A stretch of 64,000 nucleotides of DNA from Micropterix aruncella (taxonomy: Eukaryota; Arthropoda; Insecta; Lepidoptera; Micropterigidae), in the NCBI GenBank assembly GCA_944548615.1, contig OX155973.1, forward strand, positions 22,717,386-22,781,385, given 5' to 3'. A program made the position numbers and the translations under genes. Numbering within the stretch: the stretch's first letter is position 1; each line of letters starts with the position of its first letter. Below, piece by piece: positions 54,901-64,000 of the stretch. The notes beneath the pieces are model-generated. The model did no database searches and was not told where the DNA came from. It worked only from the letters and a program-made list of their open reading frames with translations.

Positions 54901-57437
54901 CCAGGTTTCGCGGGGTGCTTAACGCCCATGTGCGCTAAATAAAAGATTCCTTTTCGACCATCGATAGTCCGTGGGTCGATCTGCTCAGCATATCCTTCTG
55001 TCACGTAACGTTCAATCTGCTTACAATATTCGCGCCCGAATATAGCATCGCTATCCATCGTTTTTTCTATCGATTTTAATCGCGCCAAAGCCATACCTTT
55101 GCTATCGGGCATCTCGCGCTCGTCTTCACGCCAAAGCAAGCCCGTGGACCAAACGCCATTGTCCAGAGACGTAGTGGTCTCTAACAGACGCTCGGCCCTC
55201 TGTACTTCAGGCAGTACGCGCGCTCTGTTTGGCCAATCGTTTTCCATTTTAATATTCTCCTCAAATAAGTTTTGAAGAGTCAAATCTTGATCTGCTTTCA
55301 AACAGAAACTATGGTGAGCCTCAGATCGCTCCCCCATATCCGTTTTACCGATCGCGACCCAGCCTAATCTAGTTTTGGACAGTGACACGTCATTGTTTAC
55401 TTTTTTCAGGCCACGAGAGACTATGAGCTCCCAATAATCCGCACCTATAAGCAGCTGAGGTTTCACCTTTGCAGTCTCGAATGGGAGCGCTGCACCATCT
55501 AGCATTTTACGCGCGTCCGGTATTCTATTTAACTCCGGTAACGCTAAGTTGTCTACGCTATAGGCACTGATCTCAAATGATCTATGTTCCATTTCTCCTT
55601 TAATACAAAACGAGACCAATTCAGCTTCCGCCGACTCTTTCATCCTACCAATACCTGATACTTGAAGCCCTTGTTTCTGCCCACGAAGTCCTATTTCCTC
55701 AGCTATCTTTCTATCTATCAAACTAACAGTGGACCCGGAATCCAGTAAAGCATATATAACTTTCTTTTTTTGTCGAGGCCCTATTATCTGAATAGGGAGC
55801 ACTTGTAATAATACTTTATTAGCGGCTACCGTATTTGCAACAATAGCGCTTTCACTTTTTGCCACCTCGGCGGCGTCGTTTGTCGCTAAACCCGCACTCG
55901 CTGTCAGCAAAAAATGATACTTTGCTTTGGGAAACTTTTTGTAAGCTGTACAATTCCGGCGGTTGTGGCTAGGTGCTAGGCATTTAAAACACCGTTTAAA
56001 TTTTTTAATAGCTTCCCAACGATTGTCTAAGGATAATTTTTTAAACTCGTCACATTTACTTAGAAAATGGCCCCCGTCACAGCTTGGACACTTTAGCGCT
56101 GTGGTACCCTGAGTGTGGAAAACAAAACTTTTTTGATTATTTTCCTTGAATTTTCGATCTCGATTACCTGTCTGATTGCGTCTTCCTGTCTCTCCTATAC
56201 CAACCCCCGCATCTAGGGCTCCTACAGCTAACTTCTCTACCCAAGATGCAAAATACACCAACACTGGCTCCTTTTCTTGATTTCTACCAGTGTCTGCTAG
56301 CCATAAAGTCAGTAGGTTTCTAGGTAGCTTAGAAACCAAAGTCGCAAGCAGGTCCGGATTACATAAATGATGTTCTTTTTTTACTGCTTTCACAGTGGCT
56401 ACTAAATTTTTAATCTGACATGCAAATCGCATCAGATCTTCTGTTTCCAAGTTATCCGACAACTCTTTCAGTCTTTTTACGTCGCTTAAAGTACGCTGAA
56501 TAATCAGATTAGGATTTCCGAACAGCGCTTCGAGCGTTTTCAAAATTCCCCCTACGTTAGATGGACACATTAAAAGACCCGCAACGGACTCGCGAGCTCG
56601 TCCTCTAAGCGAGGTTTGTAACCTTAGCAGATTCTGCGCTTCATTTAATTGCATAACCTCCGTAGATTGCTCATAAATCGCCTTAAAAGCCATGAATTCT
56701 AGGGGTTCCCCACTGAAGGTAGGTAAGTCTTTATTATAATGTGGTTTAGCTGAGACCATTGAAAAAAGCTGACAAACCTCTTTTATTATTTTTTCACTCG
56801 CGCCGCTGACTGCTTCGCTGCTCTGGCATTGGTTCGCGTCCGCGGCGGCTGTCGCCGCCGCGTCCGCAGCCCCCAACGCCGGCGCACTCGCCGTGTTGAT
56901 CTCAGCGCCGTCCGCCGCCTTTTGAAATGCCACGGTCGTGGCTTTTCCGCGAGCCGCCGCGCGCGCCGCTTCGGTCTGCCTCTCCGACGATGGCTCCATC
57001 GCTTCAATCTGCTTCCACGCCTCCTCTGGAAGTATCTCCGCTGGTGTGTAATAGTCCGCCCATTGCGAGATTCTCCCGGCAGCCTCCTCGTTGTCAGGAT
57101 CCTCTCGACGCCTTTCCCAGCTTCCGCCGTCTTCTTCCAAGCCAGACGTTTCAGAAACTACGTCCAGCAATCTTCTCGCGTGTTGACTATCAGCATCCAA
57201 CATCTCGAGCTCTGCTTCTACGTCGGCCTGCCGCTCTTGTATCGCTGCAGTGGCCCTGAGCTTCTCCGCTTGCAGTTTCTTCATTTCGGCAGCTACCTTG
57301 GCTCTCTCTTTCGCGATTTTTCTTAGGTCATCCGACACTGCTCTTACTTCTTGTAATCGTTCGCTGCGTCGACTGCTTTCCGACCACGCTCTTGAAGTCG
57401 GTCTCGATGATCCCGGACGTCCATTTGAAGGTTCCAT
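51915..57437 (-). CDS. BEL/Pao retrotransposon Gag-Pol polyprotein, intact (1840 aa)
   Basis: One unbroken frame encodes all retrotransposition functions. Residues about 25-95 are a charged coiled coil. About 237-410 is the Gag-like region (DUF1759 type, 'LPTFSGEPLEFMAFK'). Two zinc knuckles lie at 450-462 (CX2CX3HX4C) and 483-496 (CX2CX4HX4C). The aspartic protease has LLDSGS (Asp566). Reverse transcriptase has TADIKDMY (Asp894) and YMDD (971-974). RNase H has VFCDAS (Asp1159) and WTDSR. The integrase zinc site is His1469, His1474, Cys1504, Cys1507, with catalytic Asp1540, Asp1602 and Glu1652. A DUF5641-like C-terminus follows. All key catalytic residues are present and the length fits BEL/Pao. 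No envelope gene is seen. The start ATG lies 82 bases inside the 5' LTR. With matching LTRs this looks like a recently active copy. Confidence 0.96.
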   Translation of the reverse strand: MEPSNGRPGSSRPTSRAWSESSRRSERLQEVRAVSDDLRKIAKERAKVAAEMKKLQAEKLRATAAIQERQADVEAELEMLDADSQHARRLLDVVSETSGLEEDGGSWERRREDPDNEEAAGRISQWADYYTPAEILPEEAWKQIEAMEPSSERQTEAARAAARGKATTVAFQKAADGAEINTASAPALGAADAAATAAADANQCQSSEAVSGASEKIIKEVCQLFSMVSAKPHYNKDLPTFSGEPLEFMAFKAIYEQSTEVMQLNEAQNLLRLQTSLRGRARESVAGLLMCPSNVGGILKTLEALFGNPNLIIQRTLSDVKRLKELSDNLETEDLMRFACQIKNLVATVKAVKKEHHLCNPDLLATLVSKLPRNLLTLWLADTGRNQEKEPVLVYFASWVEKLAVGALDAGVGIGETGRRNQTGNRDRKFKENNQKSFVFHTQGTTALKCPSCDGGHFLSKCDEFKKLSLDNRWEAIKKFKRCFKCLAPSHNRRNCTAYKKFPKAKYHFLLTASAGLATNDAAEVAKSESAIVANTVAANKVLLQVLPIQIIGPRQKKKVIYALLDSGSTVSLIDRKIAEEIGLRGQKQGLQVSGIGRMKESAEAELVSFCIKGEMEHRSFEISAYSVDNLALPELNRIPDARKMLDGAALPFETAKVKPQLLIGADYWELIVSRGLKKVNNDVSLSKTRLGWVAIGKTDMGERSEAHHSFCLKADQDLTLQNLFEENIKMENDWPNRARVLPEVQRAERLLETTTSLDNGVWSTGLLWREDEREMPDSKGMALARLKSIEKTMDSDAIFGREYCKQIERYVTEGYAEQIDPRTIDGRKGIFYLAHMGVKHPAKPGKIRVVHDAAATVAGVSLNSKLMTGPDYLNSIIGILFRFRENKVAFTADIKDMYLRIRVIEADSYSQLFLWRGYKRDVEPSVMKMNTLIFGSKSSPASAQFVRNKNAARFKKQFPAAVKAIEEDFYMDDLLSGVSSVEEAKKIIREINEIHKEGNFTLTDWASNAVSALDDIPPGHRAQSLISLEKGETTSHRLLGLTWLPESDELAFNFSMNKLDISLKTAQRVPTKREALQLIMSIYDPIGALNPIMIRAKIIMQQVWSSGIGWDEPVPSEVFKCWEKWLSALHHAKGVRLSRYHGTTREEEEIRQLHVFCDASASAMCAVAYLRLTRGRNEPIISFIASKTRVAPMKNKLSVARLELTAALLGAELSAKISKEYSLEFHEKFLWTDSRNVWWWVRSNSNNHLQFVANRLGVIDELSSPDEWHWVEGRNNPADDGTRASTVIDLSKEGRWFTGPSFLKEPRESWPKLVPHNPSAAEKDDLEFKKTAVVTLTVERSGLIDVVRFSQHKRIVRAVGYMLKFTDLCRRRTSERALNAADIANADSWLMREAQQRCFHHEIGLLRAGKKLGRGSLLADLNAYIDERGLVRLSGRIANATDVPNDTKNPIILYGKERYTRLLIKRTHEEAAHGGVELTLGILRKRYWIIGARQAVKKTLYECMLCKIRRATPVKALMGQLPAPRLETHVRCFTSVGVDCFGPLKVTVRRTVEKRYGMLFTCLSTRATHIELAGDLSTSAAIMAIRRFIARRGKPRVFMSDNGGNFKSASSELRDTVAAINNETIKERLTNDQIEWRYTTPVSPHMAGVWESLIKTAKRALYAVLKEQAPSEEVLRTLLAEVEAIMNSRPLTHISLDSRDDEPLTPGHFLLGRQDISTAMGEFNQSDLCSRKVWVRSQALADSFWRRWSRDVLPLLVNRRKWTKSETPLQVGELVLLLDPALERGRWTRALIKNVYPDKQGAVRIVDVIADGKVYRRSINKLVRLDLTAAAGPTDERES

Positions 57438-57493
57438 TTTCTGCCGATTTATTTTCAGCGCCCTTGATTCTCCCGAAGCCGGTTGATTCGCTG

Positions 57494-57516
57494 TTCGATC
57501 CGGCTCGAAGCGACCA
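57494..57516 (-). other. Primer-binding site
   Basis: Three bases after the 5' LTR, the minus strand reads TGGTCGCTTCGAGCCGGATC. Its complement, GATCCGGCTCGAAGCGACCA, has the form of a tRNA 3' end with CCA and T-arm. From memory it is close to eukaryotic tRNA-Tyr apart from one extra base near the CCA; this match was not computed. Confidence 0.65.
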
Positions 57517-57519
57517 CAA

Positions 57520-58245
57520 TGGTCGCGATATTCGCACTATCTATGCGCGAATACCTCGATTATCGCCGCTTTTCGCAGCAACCCCGGTAAACACGTTGGA
57601 CTGTATAGTTTCGATAGTTTTTATTTTTTACTGGGGTTCATTTCCATAGGTTAGAGCACCGAAACCGCCGCTCGACTGCCGACGAATCCAAGGCTTTTGC
57701 ACTACTTGTCCGGTAGGTACGAAAGTAAAGGCCGATTTCCGTATGACGACGTTTATTCCATTAAAATTGCAACCGCTTACACTATTAGGTTACTTTAACG
57801 AGTCTTTTACACTATAATTACGCTACTTAAACCGACTCCTTTACACTATAATACGAGTCTTTGTAAACATAAACACTATAGAACGGGAAATCCTCGCCGC
57901 CAAGGATGCGACCGGAGCGAGTGAAACACTTTTAACCACTGTCAGATATTGACAAATAATATTTTAAAAGGGTCAGCATTTCAACGCTCAGCCAACCATA
58001 ATACAAAAAAAAAACCCTCAACCGAATTCCGCCTCCCACGGTCAGAGGCGAGGCGATTTATGACGAGCGTTCTCGAAAGTCTATTATATTATGGACAAAA
58101 ACGACAAGTGTTTGCGACTTTCTAGTGAATTATTGTCCCCTTAACATACGCCTAAAAGTGTAATTTATAGCTGTAACAGACACGAGTCATTTTCAAAGGA
58201 GAACCAATTCTATGAACTCTTCAACGTCGCTTATAATATTATCCA
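57520..58245 (-). repeat. 5' LTR of BEL/Pao element (726 bp)
   Basis: This copy holds the presumed promoter for the minus-strand transcript. Ends are TG...CA. It matches the left LTR base for base as far as I could compare, including a run of ten A near 58004-58013. Confidence 0.93.
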
Positions 58246-58830
58246 TATGTATGTATGTATTTGCATGCCAATTTGACTATAATACCGTTATTTGTCAGTG
58301 TCTTCTTGTGAGTGTCTTATTTGTGAGCGTATTATAATCTCTTTAACTATTTATGCAGTAAAAGGGAATTTCGTTTTAAACACTTGAGACGATAAATTTA
58401 CTTATTTTGATAAGAATTCATAATTGTTGATATGACCAATAAACATGACCTAACGATTTAAATTATTTTTTTAATATAAAATACTACTTTTTGTGAATTA
58501 AATATAAAAGTTAGACATATGCTTTCGCGGACTTTTTTGTAGGCATTATCAAGCTCTACAATTTTTCTCTCGAACTTTATCATTTATCTCTCATCGTTAA
58601 GGCAGCGTTAGTTAGACACGTTTTCGTTCGACCGCTTATTCACCGACTTACTTTGCAAATCCGACTACCACGAAAAAGTCTTTTCATTTTTCGGATTAAT
58701 ATATAGCCTATGACACTCACAAATAACGTGGCTTTTTATTGGTAAAAGAATTTTCAGAATCTGTTCAGTAGATCCAGCGATTACTTCCTACAACGTCACA
58801 AACTTTACCTCTTTATAATATTAGTATAGA
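58246..58830 (-). mobile_element. Helitron family 1, fragment cut at the BEL/Pao insertion
   Basis: It runs from 'ATGTATGTATTTGCATGCC' to the TC end (TAGTATAGA on plus) before T at 58831. The CTAG/hairpin half is missing. The left flank of the BEL/Pao element does not continue the family sequence, so the Helitron was already truncated or rearranged at an ATGT-rich spot. Confidence 0.8.
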
Positions 58831-58958
58831 TTAAGGAATTTTATTTTTTAGAATGAATTATAAACTCCCGCCCGAGAGTGACTACGTAACATCATGCAAA
58901 ACTCCTTTTCTTAGCTCGAATAACTCGAGCGAGTTTGTGGTTCAATAATAACACAGCC

Positions 58959-59297
58959 CTAATATGATAGACAACGTTCGGTAGCGGACGTGGCACCAGG
59001 AAAAGAAGAGGAAGAGCTACTTCGTACCTCAACGGCATGATTCATAGCGACGTTTATGACACTCCACGTTTTGCCTACACAAGTATTATAGTTGCTCACA
59101 ACAACCTCATTGTTAGTCCCCGTACATGGCTTGCAACGAAACCAAACAATATTATCAAGCTCCATTCTACGTCTCGGCTCAGAAAATCCGACTCCGACAC
59201 ACATACCCAATTTGGTAATGGAGATATTTTTGCCGCCACGAATGATTGAATGAATATGTTTATTTTTAGGTAAAAAATTCAGTGACGAATTTAACAA
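58959..59297 (-). CDS. Unidentified minus-strand frame (112 codons)
   Basis: It contains 'MELDNIVWFRCKPCTGTNNE' and 'CVGKTWSVINVAMNHAVEV'. The CKPC pair and the following hydrophobic pattern are protein-like. They faintly recall Cys-rich transposase domains of Mutator-like insect elements, but I cannot support that assignment. No start context or splice sites settle it. Confidence 0.25.
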   Translation of the reverse strand: MLNSSLNFLPKNKHIHSIIRGGKNISITKLGMCVGVGFSEPRRRMELDNIVWFRCKPCTGTNNEVVVSNYNTCVGKTWSVINVAMNHAVEVRSSSSSSFPGATSATERCLSY

Positions 59298-59580
59298 GCG
59301 AAAATCTTGCTCTTTCTATATCAGCGTATCACGGACATTCACATCTTCTGCCTTCAAACGTCATGTCGCGTATTTTTAGACGATCTTGTAAAATTTAGTT
59401 TTTGAGATTTTAGCCAGTGGATTTTTGACGTGAAAACATCTCTAAGTTCGATTTAATATAAAATGCAACTGCAGCACTGTAGAATGGACTAAGCATATCA
59501 GATTCATACCCAACCACTCCAACAGAGCGACCTAAATATCAGTTTCTAACACCAGAGTGTACAGTTCAAAACCGGTTAAT
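59298..59580. other. No recognisable feature
   Basis: AT-rich DNA before the D copies. Confidence 0.4.
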
Positions 59581-59587
59581 TTAGAGT

Positions 59588-60285
59588 GGTCGACCACAAC
59601 GAGTGAACCCGTCACCCCAGGCACTTTTGACGAGGGCGATCGTTCTATCTCCCGTGCGGTGACCGTAGAAGACTTTGGGACGACTACACATTTACCGTCC
59701 AGCAAAACCAGCATGCCCGTCAGAGGCAAACGTCTTATGGCGAGGCACCGGGTGGGTGAACCAGCGGGCAGTCTCGCCCTCTGACTACCAGTTTTGGCAG
59801 GATATTTCCGCCTAGAATTAACTATCATATTAAAGATACCTCCGACCTCCCAACTGGTTACAGGTCCGAAGTCGCTTGCACGGCCTCTACCTGTCGATTC
59901 AATTTGAATCTATCGCGGACCATTGGCATCTCTTGTTCGGCTCTGAATTCATTATCAGGTAGCCAATTTGTCATTTCAAGAGTGGTTGACGACAGGTCTA
60001 CATCCACCCCCGCTGCTTAGGTGAAAGTATATTTCCATTTCACTCCTACAGTAATTAATCACAGTGCACAGCCGATTGGCTGAGGCCGCACGGTGTGCAA
60101 ACCGCCCAGTAGCGCCGGAGATCAATCCGCTAGGGGAAATTGATCCACCAGCCGTAAGGCCTGAGACGCGAGAGTCCTTTCCGGGGTAGTCCCTCACGCG
60201 GGGAGGCTACTGAATCGTAAGTTGGGCCGACCCAAGAAACACAATGGATCTTATGGCTCAAGCTGCACGAAACCATTCAGTGCCG
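59588..60285 (-). repeat. Repeat D, subfamily 1, minus copy
   Basis: It starts 'GGTCGACCACAACGAGTGAA' and ends 'CTCAAGCTGCACGAAACC', with all D blocks in order. Confidence 0.7.
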
Positions 60286-60334
60286 ATTCAGTACTTAGGT
60301 AGTATTCAGCAAAGTATTGCCTGAGTACAACTAG

Positions 60335-61200
60335 GGTTGTCGACTACAGCGGGCGAGCCCGTCACCTCAGGAAGTTTTAACGATTAGTCGTTCTATCTCC
60401 CTGGAGTGAGGGCAGAAGACTTGGACAAAACAGTCCACCATCTAGCTCCGTCACAAGCCCGTAAGAGGCCAACGCCTTTACCGCGAGATAGCCAGGAGTG
60501 TTACCCGGCGGGCTTAGACTCACGCCCTTACTTCCAATTGTAACCAGATTACTCCAGTCTCTCGATTGGTTACGCGTTCGAGGTCGCTTGCGCGGTCCTC
60601 TCCCTTACGAAGCGGTGAAACGGTGTTTACCGAATCTATCGCGGAGGCCACAGCGTCCTTTGCCCGGCTGTTCACCCAGGATCGGATAGCCGATGGTCGT
60701 TTCAAGAGCAGTCGCCGTAAGGTCCGCAACCACCCCCGCTTTATAGGAAACAGTACTGCTTCCAGACTCCCCCGACTGTTAGTCAGAGTGCACAGTCGAT
60801 TGGCTTACGCCGCACGGTGCGCAGACCGTCCAGGAGCGCCAGAAGGTTGATTCCCAGGGGAAACTAACCAAGGCCAGACCCTACCCAGGCCCGCACTTCA
60901 TGCGTGGAGGCCGTCGGATAGGTGTTGACCCGTGAGTGTGACCAACCCTGAACAGAATGGGTCTTCGTGGCCAACTCAGTTTTGCTGTTAGTCAGAGTGC
61001 ATAGTCGATTGGCTTACGCCGCACGGTGCGCAGACCGTCCAGGAGCGCCAGAAGGTTGATTCCCAGGGGAAACTAACCAAAGCCAGACCCTACCCAGGCC
61101 CGCACTTCATGCGTGGAGGCCGTCGGATAGGTGTTGACCCGTGAATGTGACCAACCCTGAACAGAATGGGTCTTCGTGGCCAACTCAGTAAGGGCCCATT
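60335..61200 (-). repeat. Repeat D, subfamily 2, with an internal tandem duplication
   Basis: It begins 'GTTGTCGACTACAGCGGGCG' and reaches a first end at about 60980. The last 209 bp are then repeated (60985-61193), followed by the palindromic end ACTCAG...CTGAGT. Confidence 0.7.
60776..61193 (+). repeat. 209-bp tandem duplication within repeat D
   Basis: Unit 1 is 60776-60984 and unit 2 is 60985-61193. By eye they differ at about three positions over 205 bp (cacag/catag, aagg/aaag, gtgag/gtgaa) plus the short junction. Confidence 0.88.
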
Positions 61201-62515
61201 AACCCCCTGAGTACAGTGCGATACTGTGTTCGATAGAGGATAAATGCCAGGTCAACTCCGCTAAGTATGGCTTAAGTATTAAAGAATTCATTCGCATTGA
61301 GCTGCAATACTGTCAAATGTATGGGCCATTAGATGTGGAATATTTTAATTTCATAAATCAATTGAAAATAAATTAGCAAACTTTTATTTCTTATAAAGAA
61401 TAGCGGTTTTATCGCCCATTTATGCTTATTGGCTTTTAATTGTAGGTTTTGTCAAAAAAATCGTAATGTTCATCTCATTTCCATTGTCAGAAAAAATCGG
61501 TTGTGTCACCCCAAGACTTTCCCAGCAATAAGACCCCCCACCCCCACCCCCGCGCCAACTCAACCTCGTCCCCGCGCGCCAATCTGAAAGAATGATCCAG
61601 TCTGAAAGAATGATCAATATCGTTATAATTTCCTGGGGTGACAGGTTCGCCCACTGTAGTGACCACTCACTACGGTCCGGTTTACTAGACACGTTATCTA
61701 AACTCTCCTGTCTATTGATTTTTTAATTTACCTCATCTTGTAGAAAATTGTGATAACAAGTTTTTCATTCTTGTGGTGCATGCATATAGTCTGCAACTAC
61801 ACAGCCTATGCCTGTGTACGGTCCTATTACCATGAAAAACCCTTCACTAGCGATGTCATACAATTATCTCGGAATAGGTCCCCTATCGACCCTCCGCACT
61901 TCCTCCCCCAACCTATGCAGGATGCGGCAATTAAAAAACGTTTGTGAACTCAAACAAAACGGGTGATTTAAACGAAACAGACTCGCCAGGATCTCTATAA
62001 AGCTGTCAAGCAATGCGTAAACATCGCTCCCGTGCGATCCGATCCGAATATAGATCTTTTGTACGGATGCCGACAGCGACCGCGAGACGGTTGGTTGCAC
62101 AGGCGCCCGCGCAGGCGACTTCCGCCGCGCAGGTGATCCGGAATCACATGTCCGGTCTGATGTGGATCTATAGATCGCACGGCAGGGCTGGTGTATATAC
62201 ACGATATGTGATGTTCTTTGACGAGTTAGTCACTTACCTATCAAGTAGCCTTTCTATTTATTTTATTTTCTTAAGGATAACTTACAGCCAATAATTTTGT
62301 AGTGAACAAAAATAGGAAGCTTAGAGCCATTAACAACTTACCACTGATAATGACAATAATAATAACGTGAATTTAGAACTGATATTAGGCATAAAGAAGA
62401 TATTAAACAACAAGATACTGAATTGTACAGTAGAAAACATGTTGACATAAACAAGACTGTAATAAAAGAAGAAAATGCTAAGCCTGGTCATCACAAAATC
62501 GCCATACAACCTGCT
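61201..62515. other. Mostly unassigned; short repeat D end at about 61600-61685
   Basis: 'GAATGATCAATATCGTTATA' and 'GGTTCGCCCACTGTAG' are a D end. A C-rich stretch lies near 61530-61555. The 61864-62202 region has higher GC and overlapping frames on both strands without recognised motifs. Confidence 0.35.
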
Positions 62516-62518
62516 TCC

Positions 62519-62519
<1 letters not shown>

Positions 62520-62549
<30 letters not shown>

Positions 62550-63530
62550 GGTACATTGGATTAGGTATACAGTTCATTCATAGGTCATGTAATCTTATAA
62601 TAATTATATAAATTATTTAATAATTAATATAGGGAGGTTTAACACATTTTACATTACCTTTACTGCCAATAGCACATCTAACTAGGCGATAATTTGGCCC
62701 GTCTCTAGATGTGCATATTTTTATGCAATTTTAAGAAATGAAGTGTTTTTTTTTTAAATAAATTATTTGGACCCACCACCTGTATATACACATAAATATA
62801 CCAATTTTATAAAAAATATAGCTATGTAATAAATATATACATTTATAGTTGTAATTTAATAAAATTTAATTAAGAAAAATAGATAAGTGATACTAAATAA
62901 ATTGTCGTGCGTTGCAAAGAAGTTGATCAGAGTTTACATATCCCTTGTTAAGTAGCCATCTATTAAGGTTTGCTTTAAATATTTTTATGTTAGGATAATT
63001 TTTCATGTCTTCACTAAGGGAATTATATAATTTTGGGGCTATGTAGAATATATGTCTCTGGGCAAATGTTGTCCTGACTGACGGAATTATATAATTGATA
63101 CTCGCGGACATTCTTGTGTTCAGATTGTTTTGAGTTCGGGCGTGGTCATCTCTAGATTTGTAGAATGCAAGAAGCGCTTGCTTAATGAATAACTGTTTAG
63201 CTGATAGCACATGGGATTGGGAAAATAACAAGGCAGATGGATGACGCCGGTTTTTCCTGTGAATTACTCTCAATAATAATTTCTGCGCTTTTGTCAATCT
63301 ATCCAGATTATCATTAGTAGTAGCGCCCCATGCCGCGACTCCGTAGGACAAAATACTCTGACACAAGGCCATGGATACCATTCTTATGGTTGATTTGGAC
63401 AGAATGTTGCGCAGCCGAAGAAATACATAAACCAGCTTTCTAATTCTCGAACTCAAATTTGCAATCTGATTTTTCCAACATAGCTTCTCATCTACCGTTA
63501 TGCCTAAGTAGAGACCTAACTAGTATCTAT
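62520..63530 (-). mobile_element. LINE-A, minus strand, intact 187-codon C-terminal frame
   Basis: The (TTTA)n tail is at 62520-62550 and the 3' UTR runs to 62892. The frame 63456-62893 encodes 'LRLRNILSKSTIRMVSMALC', 'SILSYGVAAWGATTNDNLDR', 'LTKAQKLLLRVIHRKNRRHP' and the end 'IFKANLNRWLLNKGY'. This is the C-terminal part of a CR1/Jockey-like ORF2. It is nearly identical to the split copy at 20159-21769. The polymerase core is missing (5' truncation). Confidence 0.82.
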
Positions 63531-64000
63531 ATTCGTGAAAAAGGGGTCAATATCAATGTCAGCATTCAGGGTGTTGAAAGCTTCGCATACCCTTATAAAA
63601 TAAGAATTACGCCTGTATTTGGTTTTCAAGCCAGGTACAAGAAGGAGTGAAGCCAGGTACAAGAAGGAGTGATACTATTAGTAGGAGAGTCAGCGACAAA
63701 AAAGTGCAAGAGCTTTGGAAAAGCTGATACTTTCAGATCAGACACAGTAGAGTCAGCAGGCCAGATTCCGGGACACCTGGCGCTTGTCTACGGAAAGGTG
63801 TGATTTTAATTAGTAACGCCAAGATGTTTTGGAAAATCCAAAAGTTAATCAGTAGACAGTGGATGGAATAAAGAACTCGAAACATATAGTCAGACTGCTT
63901 CATAATCGAAAGCGTGACGTCAGTCGCACGCGTGGCACAATAGACCGATGCGTCATAGACCGATGCGTGACATGTATGGAGATGCTGATGCGTTCGATTA
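63531..64000. other. Unassigned; weak repeat H resemblance
   Basis: A 14-base phrase 'AGCCAGGTACAAGA' is repeated at about 63629 and 63651. 'GGATGGAATAAAGAACTCGA' near 63861 faintly resembles inverted H. No gene is seen. Confidence 0.35.

Noticed and set aside
56829..57326. 165-codon plus-strand frame antisense to the BEL/Pao polyprotein
   Set aside because: It is a shadow of the GC-rich N-terminal part of the minus-strand polyprotein.

Overview
This window is AT-rich animal DNA made almost entirely of transposable elements. It looks lepidopteran (moth or butterfly). The basis is Helitrons with the short 5' end TCTATACTAATATT and 3' end CAGCTAG, fragments of several CR1/Jockey-like, RNase H-bearing and RTE-like LINEs, and a dense layer of MITE-like repeats. 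I cannot name the species. No rRNA gene, intact tRNA gene, CRISPR array or bacterial-type operon is visible. Every identification here was made by eye from the sequence.

Layout. 1-2.4 kb: dispersed repeats H and D. 2.4-5.7 kb: a two-exon gene fragment with an OTU cysteine-protease domain. It lies just inside one copy of a hairpin-bearing repeat (copy 1) and is followed by a second copy. I read this as the remains of a Helentron/Helitron2-like element plus its non-autonomous derivative. 6.0-7.2 kb: Helitrons. 8-21.8 kb: LINE 3' ends, MITEs, two Helitrons, an inverted pair of repeat D, and a LINE nested in another LINE. 22.1-23.2 kb: two Helitrons of another family joined exactly head to tail. 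23.5-23.8 kb: a GC-rich possible promoter with an untranslated first exon. 24-35.5 kb: LINE fragments, Helitrons, and repeat D nested in MITE G. 36-38.6 kb: a pile-up of MITEs with two inverted copies of the hairpin repeat. 40-46.3 kb: MITE G, repeat D, an inverted-arm element around a LINE, and two H copies. 46.6-46.85 kb: one GC-rich coding exon with a splice donor, the best candidate for a host gene. 46.9-50.6 kb: LINE fragments and a (TA)n tract of about 200 bp. 51.0-58.2 kb: a complete BEL/Pao LTR retrotransposon on the minus strand, with matching 726-bp LTRs, a 5-bp target duplication and an unbroken 1840-codon polyprotein. 58.2-64 kb: a Helitron fragment, further D copies (one with a 209-bp tandem duplication) and a LINE.

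How it fits together. The only complete autonomous element seen is the BEL/Pao element, which carries Gag, protease, reverse transcriptase, RNase H and integrase in one frame. The other mobile elements are truncated, non-autonomous or nested. Nesting gives a partial order of events: LINE-B entered LINE-A, LINE-A entered D, and D entered MITE G. The OTU gene fragment and the exon at 46.6 kb are the only spliced coding units I can support. Most remaining short open frames are chance frames inside repeats.
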